A stretch of DNA of 64,000 nucleotides from Dietzia sp. JS16-p6b. GTDB taxonomy: Bacteria; Actinomycetota; Actinomycetes; Mycobacteriales; Mycobacteriaceae. The position numbers and the translations under genes are program-made. The notes below the pieces were generated by a model that saw only the letters and a list, made by a program, of their open reading frames with translations, was not told the origin of the DNA and ran no database searches. The stretch lies in assembly GCF_003052165.1 (NCBI RefSeq), contig NZ_CP024869.1, positions 2,762,001-2,826,000 on the forward strand. The letters are read 5' to 3'. Shown here one piece after another: positions 45,566-53,377 of this stretch (its first letter is position 1; every line of letters begins with the position of its first letter).

Positions 45566-46726
45566 TCAGTCGCGTGACGACGCGGGAATCGTGACGGTGA
45601 AGCGGGACCCGTGTCCGGGGCCGTCGCTGGCCGCGCTGACACGGCCGCCGTGGGCCTCCACGAGCGCACGGGTGATCGTCAGCCCGATGCCGCTGCCGCC
45701 GGAGTGTCGGCCGCGGGCGGTGTCCACGCGGTAGAAGCGGTCGAAGAGATGGTCCAGGTGGTGGGCGGCCACACCCTCGCCGGTGTCGGTGACGGTGACA
45801 GAGACCAGTCCGGTGTCGTGCACGCCGGTGCTGACGGTGACGGTGCCACCGGCAGGGGTGTGCCGCAGCGCGTTGTCCAGCAGGTTCCCCAGCACCTGGC
45901 CCATGCGGTCGATGTCCACGGTGACCTCGGCGTCGACGAGCTCACGGGCGGTGAGCTCCACTCCCTTGTCCGCGAACCGCTCCCGGGCGGCATCTGTCGC
46001 GGTCCCCACCAGCTCCGCGACGGTGGTGGGGACCGGATGGAGACGGGTCAGGTGCTCCTCGACAGCGGAGACGGCCACGATGTCCGACGCCAGGCGCTCG
46101 AGCCGGCGGGTGGCCCTCCACAACACCTCCCTGGTGTCGTCGTCGTAGTCCCGCACGCCATCCTCGACGGCCTCGAGGTAGGAGTCGATCGTGGCCAGCG
46201 GGGTGCGCATCTCGTGACCGAGGTCGGCCAGCATCCGGCGTCGCGAGGTGTCGGTGGCGCCGAGTCGCCGGGCGAGCTCGTTGACGCTCGTCGCCAGGTC
46301 GTCGAACTCCCGCCCCAACTCGGGGCTCGCGACCCGCGTGTCGTAGCGTCCGCCGGCGATCTCGACGGTCGAGGTGGTCACGACGGCGACGGAACGCTGG
46401 ACCCTCCGGGTGAGGTACCAACTCGCCAGCAGCGCCAGGAGCACAGCGACGCCCACCGCCAACCCCAAGGCCAGGACGATCGAATCCGTGAACGCCTCCT
46501 CGACGTGGGCGGCCTCCGCGGAGTCGTGGTCGATCCCGGCCTGCCCCAGGTGGTCGTGGAAGATCTCCGGCGCCAGCACCGAGGCGACGAGCCACGCGCT
46601 CCCCGCGCAGCCCACCACCACCCCGGCCATCACCAGCAGCAACCTCGTACCGAAGCTCGCCCGGGCACGCCGTCCGCGCCGCACCTCGCCACGGCCACCG
46701 ATCCGGCCGCCGACCCCGCCGCTCAC
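45566..46726 (-). CDS. Sensor histidine kinase (HAMP type)
   Basis: A 386-residue membrane kinase. There are two membrane segments (about 27-50 and 85-108) around a short extracytoplasmic loop, then HAMP, a His-box (DLGHEMRTPLATIDSYLEAVEDG), N-box (LGNLLDNALRHTP), and G-boxes (DTGEGV, GGSGIGLTI). It starts at GTG 46726, overlapping the regulator stop. The small sensor loop and neighbouring metal genes suggest, but do not prove, a metal or envelope signal. Confidence 0.92.
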   Translation of the reverse strand: MSGGVGGRIGGRGEVRRGRRARASFGTRLLLVMAGVVVGCAGSAWLVASVLAPEIFHDHLGQAGIDHDSAEAAHVEEAFTDSIVLALGLAVGVAVLLALLASWYLTRRVQRSVAVVTTSTVEIAGGRYDTRVASPELGREFDDLATSVNELARRLGATDTSRRRMLADLGHEMRTPLATIDSYLEAVEDGVRDYDDDTREVLWRATRRLERLASDIVAVSAVEEHLTRLHPVPTTVAELVGTATDAARERFADKGVELTARELVDAEVTVDIDRMGQVLGNLLDNALRHTPAGGTVTVSTGVHDTGLVSVTVTDTGEGVAAHHLDHLFDRFYRVDTARGRHSGGSGIGLTITRALVEAHGGRVSAASDGPGHGSRFTVTIPASSRD

Positions 46727-47535
46727 CGCCCGGCCCCCATCCGGTAGCCCACGCCGCGGACGGTGCGGACGTAGCGGCCCAGCGTGGCATCGTCGCCGAG
46801 CTTGCGGCGCAGGTGCGCGACGTGGACGTCCACCAGGTGGTCGTCGCCCACCCAGTTCGGGCCCCACACCGTCTCGATCAACTGGGAGCGGGTGAACACG
46901 ACACCCGGGTCTCGGGACAGTGCGGCGAGCAGGTCGAACTCGGTGCGCGTCAGCGCCACCGCCTCACCATCGACGCTCACCTCACGACCGGCGACGTCGA
47001 CGGTCAGAGCCCCGATCCTCCGCGGAGGCGCCTCCACCGCGCTGCCGCCCGCGGACCCGGTGGCGACCCCCGCGTCGTCGAACCCGGTCGCCGGCCCCCG
47101 AGGTCGACGCATCATCGCCTGGATCCTGGCCATGAGTTCGCGGGGGCTGAAGGGTTTGGTCACGTAGTCGTCCGCGCCGACGGACAACCCGATCAGCGTG
47201 TCCACCTCATCGGTCCGCGCGGTGAGCATCACGACGTACGCGTCGGAGTGGGCCCGGATCCGCCGACACACCTCGACCCCGTCCAGGCCCGGTAACCCCA
47301 GGTCCAGGACGATCACGTCCGGGTCCACCGTCCGGGCCAACGTGACGGCCTGGACCCCGTCGCCGGTCACGGAGACCTCGAATCCGTCGCGCCGGAGGTA
47401 GGTGGCGACCAGGTCGGCGAGCGACTGCTCGTCGTCGACGACCATGGCACGCAACCCCGTGGGATGGCGCGTGCCGGAACCGGGAACACCGGCCTGTCCG
47501 GGGTCGACAGGGGTGTGGGTCATGGGTCCCATCAT
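46723..47535 (-). CDS. OmpR-family response regulator
   Basis: About 270 residues. The receiver domain has MVVDDEQSLADL and the phospho-acceptor Asp in VIVLDLGLPGLDG, then the conserved Lys in VTKPFSP. The winged-helix domain ends with VDVHVAHLRRKLGDD and VRTVRGVGYRM. Three in-frame ATGs (47535, 47532, 47523) are possible. The first is favoured by GGAG just upstream. It is the partner of the histidine kinase. Confidence 0.92.
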   Translation of the reverse strand: MMGPMTHTPVDPGQAGVPGSGTRHPTGLRAMVVDDEQSLADLVATYLRRDGFEVSVTGDGVQAVTLARTVDPDVIVLDLGLPGLDGVEVCRRIRAHSDAYVVMLTARTDEVDTLIGLSVGADDYVTKPFSPRELMARIQAMMRRPRGPATGFDDAGVATGSAGGSAVEAPPRRIGALTVDVAGREVSVDGEAVALTRTEFDLLAALSRDPGVVFTRSQLIETVWGPNWVGDDHLVDVHVAHLRRKLGDDATLGRYVRTVRGVGYRMGAGR

Positions 47536-47679
47536 CGCGCTCCACCGGGGGATCCGCCGCCCCCACGACAGCCTTGACCAAACCTTCATGTGACCTCCAT
47601 CCCGCCGGTCGGGTCCGACGGGCAGGATGGTCACGATCAGTCCGGGCGCCCCGTGGCTCCGTTCGAAAGGACCTCGACG

Positions 47680-48348
47680 ATGACCAGCAGGATCCTCCTC
47701 GCGGCCGCAGCCGTGGCCGTTCTCACGCTCTCCGCCTGTGCCGATGGCGGCGACGACACGACGGCCGCGACGCCGGCCACGACCACCACCGCCGAGGACG
47801 GCGCTCCCGCGACGGCCGAGGAGGGGGCCTCCGGCGAGCACTCCGCCGCCGACGTGCGGTTCGCGCGGATGATGATCCCGCACCACGAACAGGCCATCGA
47901 GATGAGCGACATCATCCTGGCCAAGCAGGACATCCCCGACGACGTCCGCGCCCTGGCCGAGGAGATCACGGCCGCTCAGGGTCCGGAGATCGAGCAGCTC
48001 AACCGGTGGCTCGAGGAGTGGGACGAGCCCGGAGCGCACCACGACGGGCACGCCGGCCCCGGCGCAGGTGACCACATGGGTGATCACATGGGTGACGCCG
48101 GTGAGATGCGCATGATGGACGGCATGCTCTCGCCGGAGGAGATGCAGGAGCTGGTCGACTCCGAGGGCACCGACGCCGCGCGCTTGTTCCTGGAACAGAT
48201 GATCGTCCACCACGAGGGCGCGATCGACATGGCGCAGGACCAGGTGGAGGACGGAACCCACCCGCAGGCGGTCGAGCTGGCCCAGACCATCATCGACACC
48301 CAGCAGCGGGAGATCGACCGGATGCGGGAGATGCTCGCCGGGCTGTGA
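47680..48348 (+). CDS. DUF305 lipoprotein
   Basis: A 222-residue secreted protein with lipobox LSAC. Two DUF305 motifs are seen, MMIPHHEQAIEMSDIIL and MIVHHEGAIDMAQDQV. Between them lies a His/Met-rich stretch (AHHDGHAGPGAGDHMGDHMG and MRMMDGM). Such proteins are linked to copper and other metals in the envelope. Start ATG 47680 is preceded by GAAAGGA. It is divergent from the two-component system and is followed by a CueP-like remnant. Confidence 0.88.
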   Translation: MTSRILLAAAAVAVLTLSACADGGDDTTAATPATTTTAEDGAPATAEEGASGEHSAADVRFARMMIPHHEQAIEMSDIILAKQDIPDDVRALAEEITAAQGPEIEQLNRWLEEWDEPGAHHDGHAGPGAGDHMGDHMGDAGEMRMMDGMLSPEEMQELVDSEGTDAARLFLEQMIVHHEGAIDMAQDQVEDGTHPQAVELAQTIIDTQQREIDRMREMLAGL

Positions 48349-48402
48349 CGGTGAGAAGTGCCGTGCCCACCGGGAACCGCCCGGCCGTGCGCGGACGTGG
48401 CC

Positions 48403-48648
48403 TGCTCGCGGCGGCCCGACGACCTGTGGGCCTCCGTCGAACCGGACCGGTTGCGTCAGAGCGAACCCACCGGCGACCTCGGGGAGACGGCGCTGCCGAT
48501 GCCTGCTGACGAGTTCTCCCTCTCCGTGGCGCCATATCGGACCTTCACGCACGACTGCTTCTTCCACAGCCTCACCACGTGCCTCGGTGACCTCGGCGGC
48601 GAGGCCGTGCAGGTGACCGTGACGGACGGGCCGACTGCCGTAACCGTC
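48403..48648 (+). pseudogene. CueP-like metal-binding protein remnant
   Basis: An 82-codon stretch translates to sequence that looks like the middle of a CueP-family protein: RRPDDLWASVEPDRL, then ETALPMPADEFSLSVAPY, then HDCFFHSLTTCLGDLGGEAV with two conserved Cys and a His. There is no signal peptide before it, and after VTVTDG the frame turns to low-complexity sequence. It is therefore a truncated copy, probably dead. CueP binds copper in the periplasm, which fits the DUF305 neighbour. Recognition is from memory of the family. Confidence 0.6.
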
Positions 48649-48714
48649 CACCGTCCGCCGCCGTGCTGCCGCCGCGGTCAGTCGCAGCCGACGCAGTCGG
48701 TCCCGCCACAGTCG

Positions 48715-48764
48715 CACGCGGCTCGGTCAGACCCAGGCACACGCGGCTCGGTCAGGTCCAGACA
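48715..48764. repeat. 25-bp tandem repeat, two copies
   Basis: Two 25-base units begin CACGCGGCTCGGTCAG, and a third partial unit follows. They lie between the CueP remnant and the promoter of the WxL module. Function unknown. The rest of the 48,349-48,780 gap shows nothing else. Confidence 0.7.
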
Positions 48765-48782
48765 CGCGCGGCGCCACCACAC

Positions 48783-48812
48783 TTGACACGACAGCGACCA
48801 AGTGTCTACTTT
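48783..48812 (+). promoter_or_regulatory. Sigma-70-type promoter for the WxL/DUF916 operon
   Basis: TTGACA at 48783-48788 and TACTTT at 48807-48812 with an 18-base spacer, about 75 bases upstream of the first WxL-like gene. It is unusually close to the sigma-A consensus for this genome. Confidence 0.6.
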
Positions 48813-48886
48813 AAAGGCGTCTTCATAACTGTGACGGAAGACACCCCAGGATCGCCCGATCCATCCCCTTCCCTAAGGAAACCCCC

Positions 48887-49444
48887 ATGCGTAAATCTGT
48901 GCTGGTCGCGCTCGGCGCGGCCACGATCGTCGCCCTCCCCGCCGCCGGCGCCGCCTCGGCCCAGGCGAATCAGCAGGAACTGAACTTCACCGTCACGGCC
49001 GCCCAGAACGGCGGCCTGTCGGTGAACACCGGTGGGCCGGTGAGCACCCTCGGACTGGCGTCCAACGGGGGGTCGGCCTCGGGCTCCCTCACCGTGTTCA
49101 GCATCACCGACACCCGAGGCACGACGAACGGATGGAACGCCTACCTGGCGCTTTCCGACTTCGTGCACACCCAGGACGCCACCGCGGTCATCCCCGCCAC
49201 CAAGGCGACCTACCACCCCCCGTCCTCCGCCCTCGGGCTGGTGTTCGGAGGAACGGCCAACCGGGCGGCCGCGGACATCCCCCTGAAGAACGACGACACG
49301 CTCATCATGACCCGCACCCAGCGGACCCTCGCCGCACCGCTGGAGACCGCCACGATCCCGAATCTCAACGCGATGACCGTCGACCTCTCGGGCACGGTGG
49401 CGATCGGCCAGTACAAGGCCACGCTGACCCTGTCCGCCCTCTGA
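48887..49444 (+). CDS. WxL-like secreted surface protein, copy 1
   Basis: A 185-residue exported protein. It has a clear signal peptide (MRKSVLVALGAATIVALPAAGAASAQA). The body resembles a WxL domain: SITDTRGTTNGWNAYLALSDF and a final GQYKATLTLSAL, although the second WxL tryptophan is missing. In Firmicutes such domains bind peptidoglycan. It is followed by a DUF916 partner. A perfect palindrome after the stop could be a partial terminator. Confidence 0.72.
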   Translation: MRKSVLVALGAATIVALPAAGAASAQANQQELNFTVTAAQNGGLSVNTGGPVSTLGLASNGGSASGSLTVFSITDTRGTTNGWNAYLALSDFVHTQDATAVIPATKATYHPPSSALGLVFGGTANRAAADIPLKNDDTLIMTRTQRTLAAPLETATIPNLNAMTVDLSGTVAIGQYKATLTLSAL

Positions 49445-49454
49445 GTCACCCCTG

Positions 49455-49498
49455 CGACATCGCAGTTACTGGACACGTGTCCAGTAACTGCGATGTCG
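49455..49498. terminator. 44-bp perfect palindrome after the WxL-like gene
   Basis: Arms of 22 bases (49455-49476 and 49477-49498) with no spacer; the centre is GGACACGTGTCC. It lies 10 bases after a stop and 28 before the next gene. It could be a processing or attenuation hairpin, or a binding site for a dimeric protein. Confidence 0.7.
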
Positions 49499-49526
49499 TC
49501 CCCCTACGAGTCGAGAGCTGACCCCG

Positions 49527-50567
49527 ATGCGTTTTCTTTCGCGGCTGATGCTGGCCCTGATGATGGTGGTCCCGCTCGGCCTGATCGCCATGCCCGCACA
49601 GTGGGCCCACGCCCAGCCGGACGGCGGCCCGGTCGATCCCACGGGATCCATCCGGATCTCCCTGATGGACATTCCCGCGGACCGGGTGGACGACCCGCGG
49701 GCGAGGTCCTACATCGTCGACAACATCCCTCCCGGGGAGTCGATCTCGCGCCGGGTGCAGGTGACCAACGACACCGGCGCCCCGGCGACTCTCGACGTCT
49801 ACGCGGGGCCCGCCGAGATCCGGGACGGCGCCTTTGTCCCCCGGCCGCGTGGAGAGACCAACCCGCTCTCCTCATGGGTGGAACTCAGCGCGGACGAGGT
49901 GACCCTGGACAACGGCCAGTCCGCCGAGGTGCTCGTGACCATCACCGTCCCCGAGGACGCGCCCGAGGTCGAGCAGTACGGCGCGGTCTGGGTGTCGACC
50001 AGGCCCGCCGCCGCAGGGGGCGAGGAGCAGATCCAGCAGGTGTCGCGGGTCGGGGTGCGGCTCTACGTGTCCGTCGGCGAGGGCAACGGTCCCCCGTCGG
50101 ACTTCCAGATCGAGAGCCTCACCCCGCAGCGCGATGCCGAGGGCAACGCCGCGGTCGCGGTGCGGGTGCAGAACACCGGCGGCCGGGCCGTCGACGTCTC
50201 CGGCGCCCTGACCCTCGGCGACGGGCCGGGAGGCCTGACCGCGCAGGCGGTGTCCGCGAGTACGGTGACGATCCCTCCCGGCGACGGCGGCGAGGTGATG
50301 TTCGTGATCCCGTCCAGCGTCGAGTTCCCGGCCGGACCGTGGCAGGCCACCGCGGAGCTCGAGAGCGGGTGGGCGCAGCACTCCATGAGCTCGGAGATCA
50401 CCTTCCCCGACCAGGGCGTCGGGGAGACGAGCGACGACGACGGAGGGTGGTCGATCGGGCTGTGGGGCGCACTGATCGCGGGACTCCTCGCGGCGACGGC
50501 GCTGGCGCTCATCCTCCTGCGCCGTCGCTCCTCGGGCGGCGACGAGCGCCCCGCGGAGACGCACTGA
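49527..50567 (+). CDS. DUF916 (WxL-associated) membrane protein, copy 1
   Basis: A 346-residue cell-surface protein. It has a signal peptide, then a DUF916 region (GSIRISLMDIPADRVDDPRARSYIVDNIPPGESISRRVQVTN), an immunoglobulin-like domain, and a C-terminal membrane anchor (WGALIAGLLAATALALILL) with a basic tail. Family members bind peptidoglycan and pair with WxL proteins. It overlaps the next gene (TGATG). Confidence 0.85.
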   Translation: MRFLSRLMLALMMVVPLGLIAMPAQWAHAQPDGGPVDPTGSIRISLMDIPADRVDDPRARSYIVDNIPPGESISRRVQVTNDTGAPATLDVYAGPAEIRDGAFVPRPRGETNPLSSWVELSADEVTLDNGQSAEVLVTITVPEDAPEVEQYGAVWVSTRPAAAGGEEQIQQVSRVGVRLYVSVGEGNGPPSDFQIESLTPQRDAEGNAAVAVRVQNTGGRAVDVSGALTLGDGPGGLTAQAVSASTVTIPPGDGGEVMFVIPSSVEFPAGPWQATAELESGWAQHSMSSEITFPDQGVGETSDDDGGWSIGLWGALIAGLLAATALALILLRRRSSGGDERPAETH

Positions 50568-51115
50568 TGGTCGTGAGGGCGGCGGCGGTCCTCGCCGTCA
50601 CCGCCGCCGCCGTCACCGTCGTCGTCGTGGCGTCCACTGTCGGACCGGCTGCCCCGTCGTCCGCGGCCCCGGCGGACACCTCCACCCTGACGTTCGAGGT
50701 GGTCGGCGGGACGAGCGGCGACCTGCACATCGCGGTCGCCGCGGAGGGTGGCCTGGCCCTCCCCGCCGGCAGCGGCGTCTCCGAGGTGACGCTCGCCGAC
50801 ACCGCGGTCATCGACAGCCGCGGGGGCGGATCCCGCGACTGGAGCGCGTCCGTCGCCGCCACCGGTCTCGCTCAGGGACCATCCCTCTCGTACAGGGTCG
50901 TCTCCCCCACCGGACCCGGAGCGGTGACCAACCGGATGCCGGACTGGACGCCGGTGGGCGCCCCGCGGGACGCCCTTGCGGTGAGCGGGATCGTCGTGCC
51001 CTCCGCATCGTGGAGATGGACGCCCCGGGTCAGGGTGGACAGGGCAGTGCCCGGCCTCGGTTCCACCGGCCCCTCCGCTCCCGGCCGCGGCGCGTTGATC
51101 ACCTCGGCGTTATGA
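50567..51115 (+). CDS. WxL-like secreted surface protein, copy 2
   Basis: A 182-residue exported protein with a signal segment (AAAVLAVTAAAVTVVVVAS). The pattern DSRGGGSRDWSASVAATGL parallels the DTRGTTNGWNAYLAL stretch of copy 1. It is diverged, and its C-terminus lacks the usual final WxL strand. It starts inside the preceding stop (TGATG) and overlaps the next gene (ATGA). Confidence 0.68.
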   Translation: MVVRAAAVLAVTAAAVTVVVVASTVGPAAPSSAAPADTSTLTFEVVGGTSGDLHIAVAAEGGLALPAGSGVSEVTLADTAVIDSRGGGSRDWSASVAATGLAQGPSLSYRVVSPTGPGAVTNRMPDWTPVGAPRDALAVSGIVVPSASWRWTPRVRVDRAVPGLGSTGPSAPGRGALITSAL

Positions 51116-52287
51116 CGACGACGATGAGGCCCGTCACCGTCCGAGGGCACCTCGCCCCGCGTCTCGTGGCGTTCCTCGCCGCCGTGCTGATCGCGTCGGT
51201 CGTGCTCGCCGCAGCCTGGCCCACACCCGCCCTCGCGCATCAGAGACCGTCACCCGGCGCGAGCCCGGGCACGATCTCGATCGGACTCAGGAGCGCTCCG
51301 CCGACGCCGTCGAACGACCCCAGGGCACATCGGTACATCGTGGACCATCTCAGCGCGGGGGCGTCGACCACTCGTCGACTCGAGGTGGGCAACCACACCG
51401 ACTCCCCGCAGAGGATCGAGGTCTACGCCGGGCCGGCCACGGTGCAGGGCGGGTCGTTCCTGCCCGCATCGCCCGGGGAGTCGAACGCGCTGACCCGGTG
51501 GATCCACCTCGACAGATCGGTGCTGAACCTGCTGCCCGGCCAGTCGGCGATGGTCACCGCGACGATCACCGTGCCCGCCGGGGCACCCGATGCCGAGCAG
51601 TACGCGGTGATCTGGGCATCCCACACCTCCGCGGCCCCGGGCGGGAACGCGGTGGGCACAGGAACGGGCTCGTCGGGGTCGGCGGGGTCGGGCTCGCTCG
51701 GGTCGCCCGGGTCCTCCTCGAGCGGCTCCGATGCGGGCGAGACCGGCCTCGACCAGATCTCGCGCATCGGGGTCCGCGTGTACCTCTCCACCGGAGCCGG
51801 CGGCGCGCCCGATTCCGGATTCGAGATCCTCGATCTGCGGCCTGTCTGGGCAGCGGTCGGCGTCGCCGCATTCCTCGCGACGGTGTCCAACACGGGACAC
51901 AGGGCGGTGGATGTGGCCGGGACACTCGATCTCACCGACGGACCCGGCGGGCTGGCGACCCCTCCCCTCGCGTCGGAACCCGCCACCATCGCGCCCGGTG
52001 AGACCGCCGAGATCCGCTTCCCCGTCTCCGAGGCCATCCCGCTCCCCTCCGGGGAGTGGACGGCGACCGTCGATCTGGCGAGCGGGACCGAGAAGCAGAC
52101 GACCGCGCGCGAGTTCGCGGTCCCCCCGGTGGGCGACGTCACCGCCTCGGGCGGCTCGCCCGAGGCCACCACCGCGCCTGTTCGTCCCCTGGGAGCAGGT
52201 GCGGCGCTGCTGGGGCTCGCCGCGCTCCTGCTGCTGCTCTGGTTCCTCGTCGGCAGGCGCAGGAGGGGCGAGGGCTCCTCGGGGTAG
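51112..52287 (+). CDS. DUF916 (WxL-associated) membrane protein, copy 2
   Basis: A 391-residue paralogue of the protein at 49527. It shares APPTPSNDPRAHRYIVDHLSAG and RIEVYAGPATVQGGSFLP, and has the same C-terminal anchor design. A Gly/Ser-rich insertion (TGTGSSGSAGSGSLGSPG) lies in the middle. The frame is open 34 codons upstream, but ATG 51112 overlaps the preceding stop and begins a signal peptide (LVAFLAAVLIASVVLAAAW). Confidence 0.85.
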   Translation: MTTTMRPVTVRGHLAPRLVAFLAAVLIASVVLAAAWPTPALAHQRPSPGASPGTISIGLRSAPPTPSNDPRAHRYIVDHLSAGASTTRRLEVGNHTDSPQRIEVYAGPATVQGGSFLPASPGESNALTRWIHLDRSVLNLLPGQSAMVTATITVPAGAPDAEQYAVIWASHTSAAPGGNAVGTGTGSSGSAGSGSLGSPGSSSSGSDAGETGLDQISRIGVRVYLSTGAGGAPDSGFEILDLRPVWAAVGVAAFLATVSNTGHRAVDVAGTLDLTDGPGGLATPPLASEPATIAPGETAEIRFPVSEAIPLPSGEWTATVDLASGTEKQTTAREFAVPPVGDVTASGGSPEATTAPVRPLGAGAALLGLAALLLLLWFLVGRRRRGEGSSG

Positions 52288-52439
52288 ACCCCGACCATCC
52301 GGTCGCGCGCACTGCGGGGGACCCCCCATTTATCCCCGGATTCGCAGCGCAGCCCGATGTGACCAGGCCGTCGCCGCGATTAGGGTGACCGGCGAACCCG
52401 GCCGGGTCACCGGCCCCGCACATCGTGAATCGAGCCGCC

Positions 52440-53003
52440 ATGAACGAGCAGACCCCCTCCCGCTCCGACGACTCCTCGGACGCCGGGTGGGACCACACCA
52501 CGGCGACCACGACTCAATTCGCCCCCGTGGAGCGGTACCCAGGGGAGCACTTCCCTCCCGAGCGCTACCCGACAGAGCGGTTTCCGACCGAGCAGTTCCC
52601 CCCTGTGCCGCCCACCGAGCTCTATCCCCCTGTGCCGGTGACCGACCAGTGTCCGACCGTCCCGGCCTCGGAGAACGTCGAACGGCTCGCCCACGACGGA
52701 GGTCTGCCCTACGGAATCACCCCCGCGGCGCCGTACCGGCAGGGCACCGAATTCGTGCCCCATCATCTGGCGTCACCGACGGCCGGGCAGGGATTCGGCG
52801 ACCCCGCCCGGTTCCAGCAGTACACGGCTTACGGAATGTCGGCGCAGGAAATCATGCCCCACCCGTACCCGATGCAGCAGACGGTGTTCGTCATCCACGG
52901 CGGCGGCAGGCGGGTCAACCACCCGCTGCACCTGATCCTGACCATCCTGAGCTTCGGGCTCTGGCTCCCCGTCTGGGCGGTGCTCGCGATCGCCAATTCC
53001 TAG
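52440..53003 (+). CDS. Proline-rich protein with C-terminal membrane anchor
   Basis: A 187-residue protein of unknown function. Its N-terminal half is a repeat of short Pro/aromatic units (ERYPGEHFPPERYPTERF). The C-terminal 30 residues are NHPLHLILTILSFGLWLPVWAVLAIANS, a hydrophobic tail common to small actinobacterial membrane proteins. A GTG five codons upstream is an alternative start. The upstream gap holds no other gene. Confidence 0.72.
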   Translation: MNEQTPSRSDDSSDAGWDHTTATTTQFAPVERYPGEHFPPERYPTERFPTEQFPPVPPTELYPPVPVTDQCPTVPASENVERLAHDGGLPYGITPAAPYRQGTEFVPHHLASPTAGQGFGDPARFQQYTAYGMSAQEIMPHPYPMQQTVFVIHGGGRRVNHPLHLILTILSFGLWLPVWAVLAIANS

Positions 53004-53065
53004 AGGCCGGGCCGACGCCGGCGCCGAGCCTGGAACACATCGCTCAACCCCGTTATCATCGTCGA

Positions 53066-53377
53066 ATGACGATCGATGCCGGGGTTGCGCTGTTCCGCAG
53101 CCTGTCCGACGGAACCCGGCTGGCGATCATCCGCCGGCTCGCGCGCGGTGAGACCCGGGTCGCCGACCTGGTGGCCGAGCTCGGGTTGGCGCAATCCACG
53201 GTCTCCGCCCACGTCGCGTGCCTGCGGGACTGCGGGCTCGTGGAGGGGCGACCGCAGGGCCGGCAGGTGTTCTATTCGCTCGCCCGTCCCGAGTTGATGG
53301 AGTTGCTGGCCTCCGCCGAGACGCTCCTCGCCGCGACCGGGTCGGCGGTCGCGCTGTGCCCCAACCACGTCTCGTGA
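53066..53377 (+). CDS. ArsR-family metal sensor, CmtR-like
   Basis: A 103-residue winged-helix repressor. Cys52 and Cys56 lie in the recognition helix (HVACLRDCGLV) and Cys98 near the end (ALCPNH). This three-cysteine layout matches the Cd/Pb sensor CmtR of mycobacteria. It overlaps the P-type ATPase gene (GTGA), so it should control metal export. Confidence 0.88.
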   Translation: MTIDAGVALFRSLSDGTRLAIIRRLARGETRVADLVAELGLAQSTVSAHVACLRDCGLVEGRPQGRQVFYSLARPELMELLASAETLLAATGSAVALCPNHVS

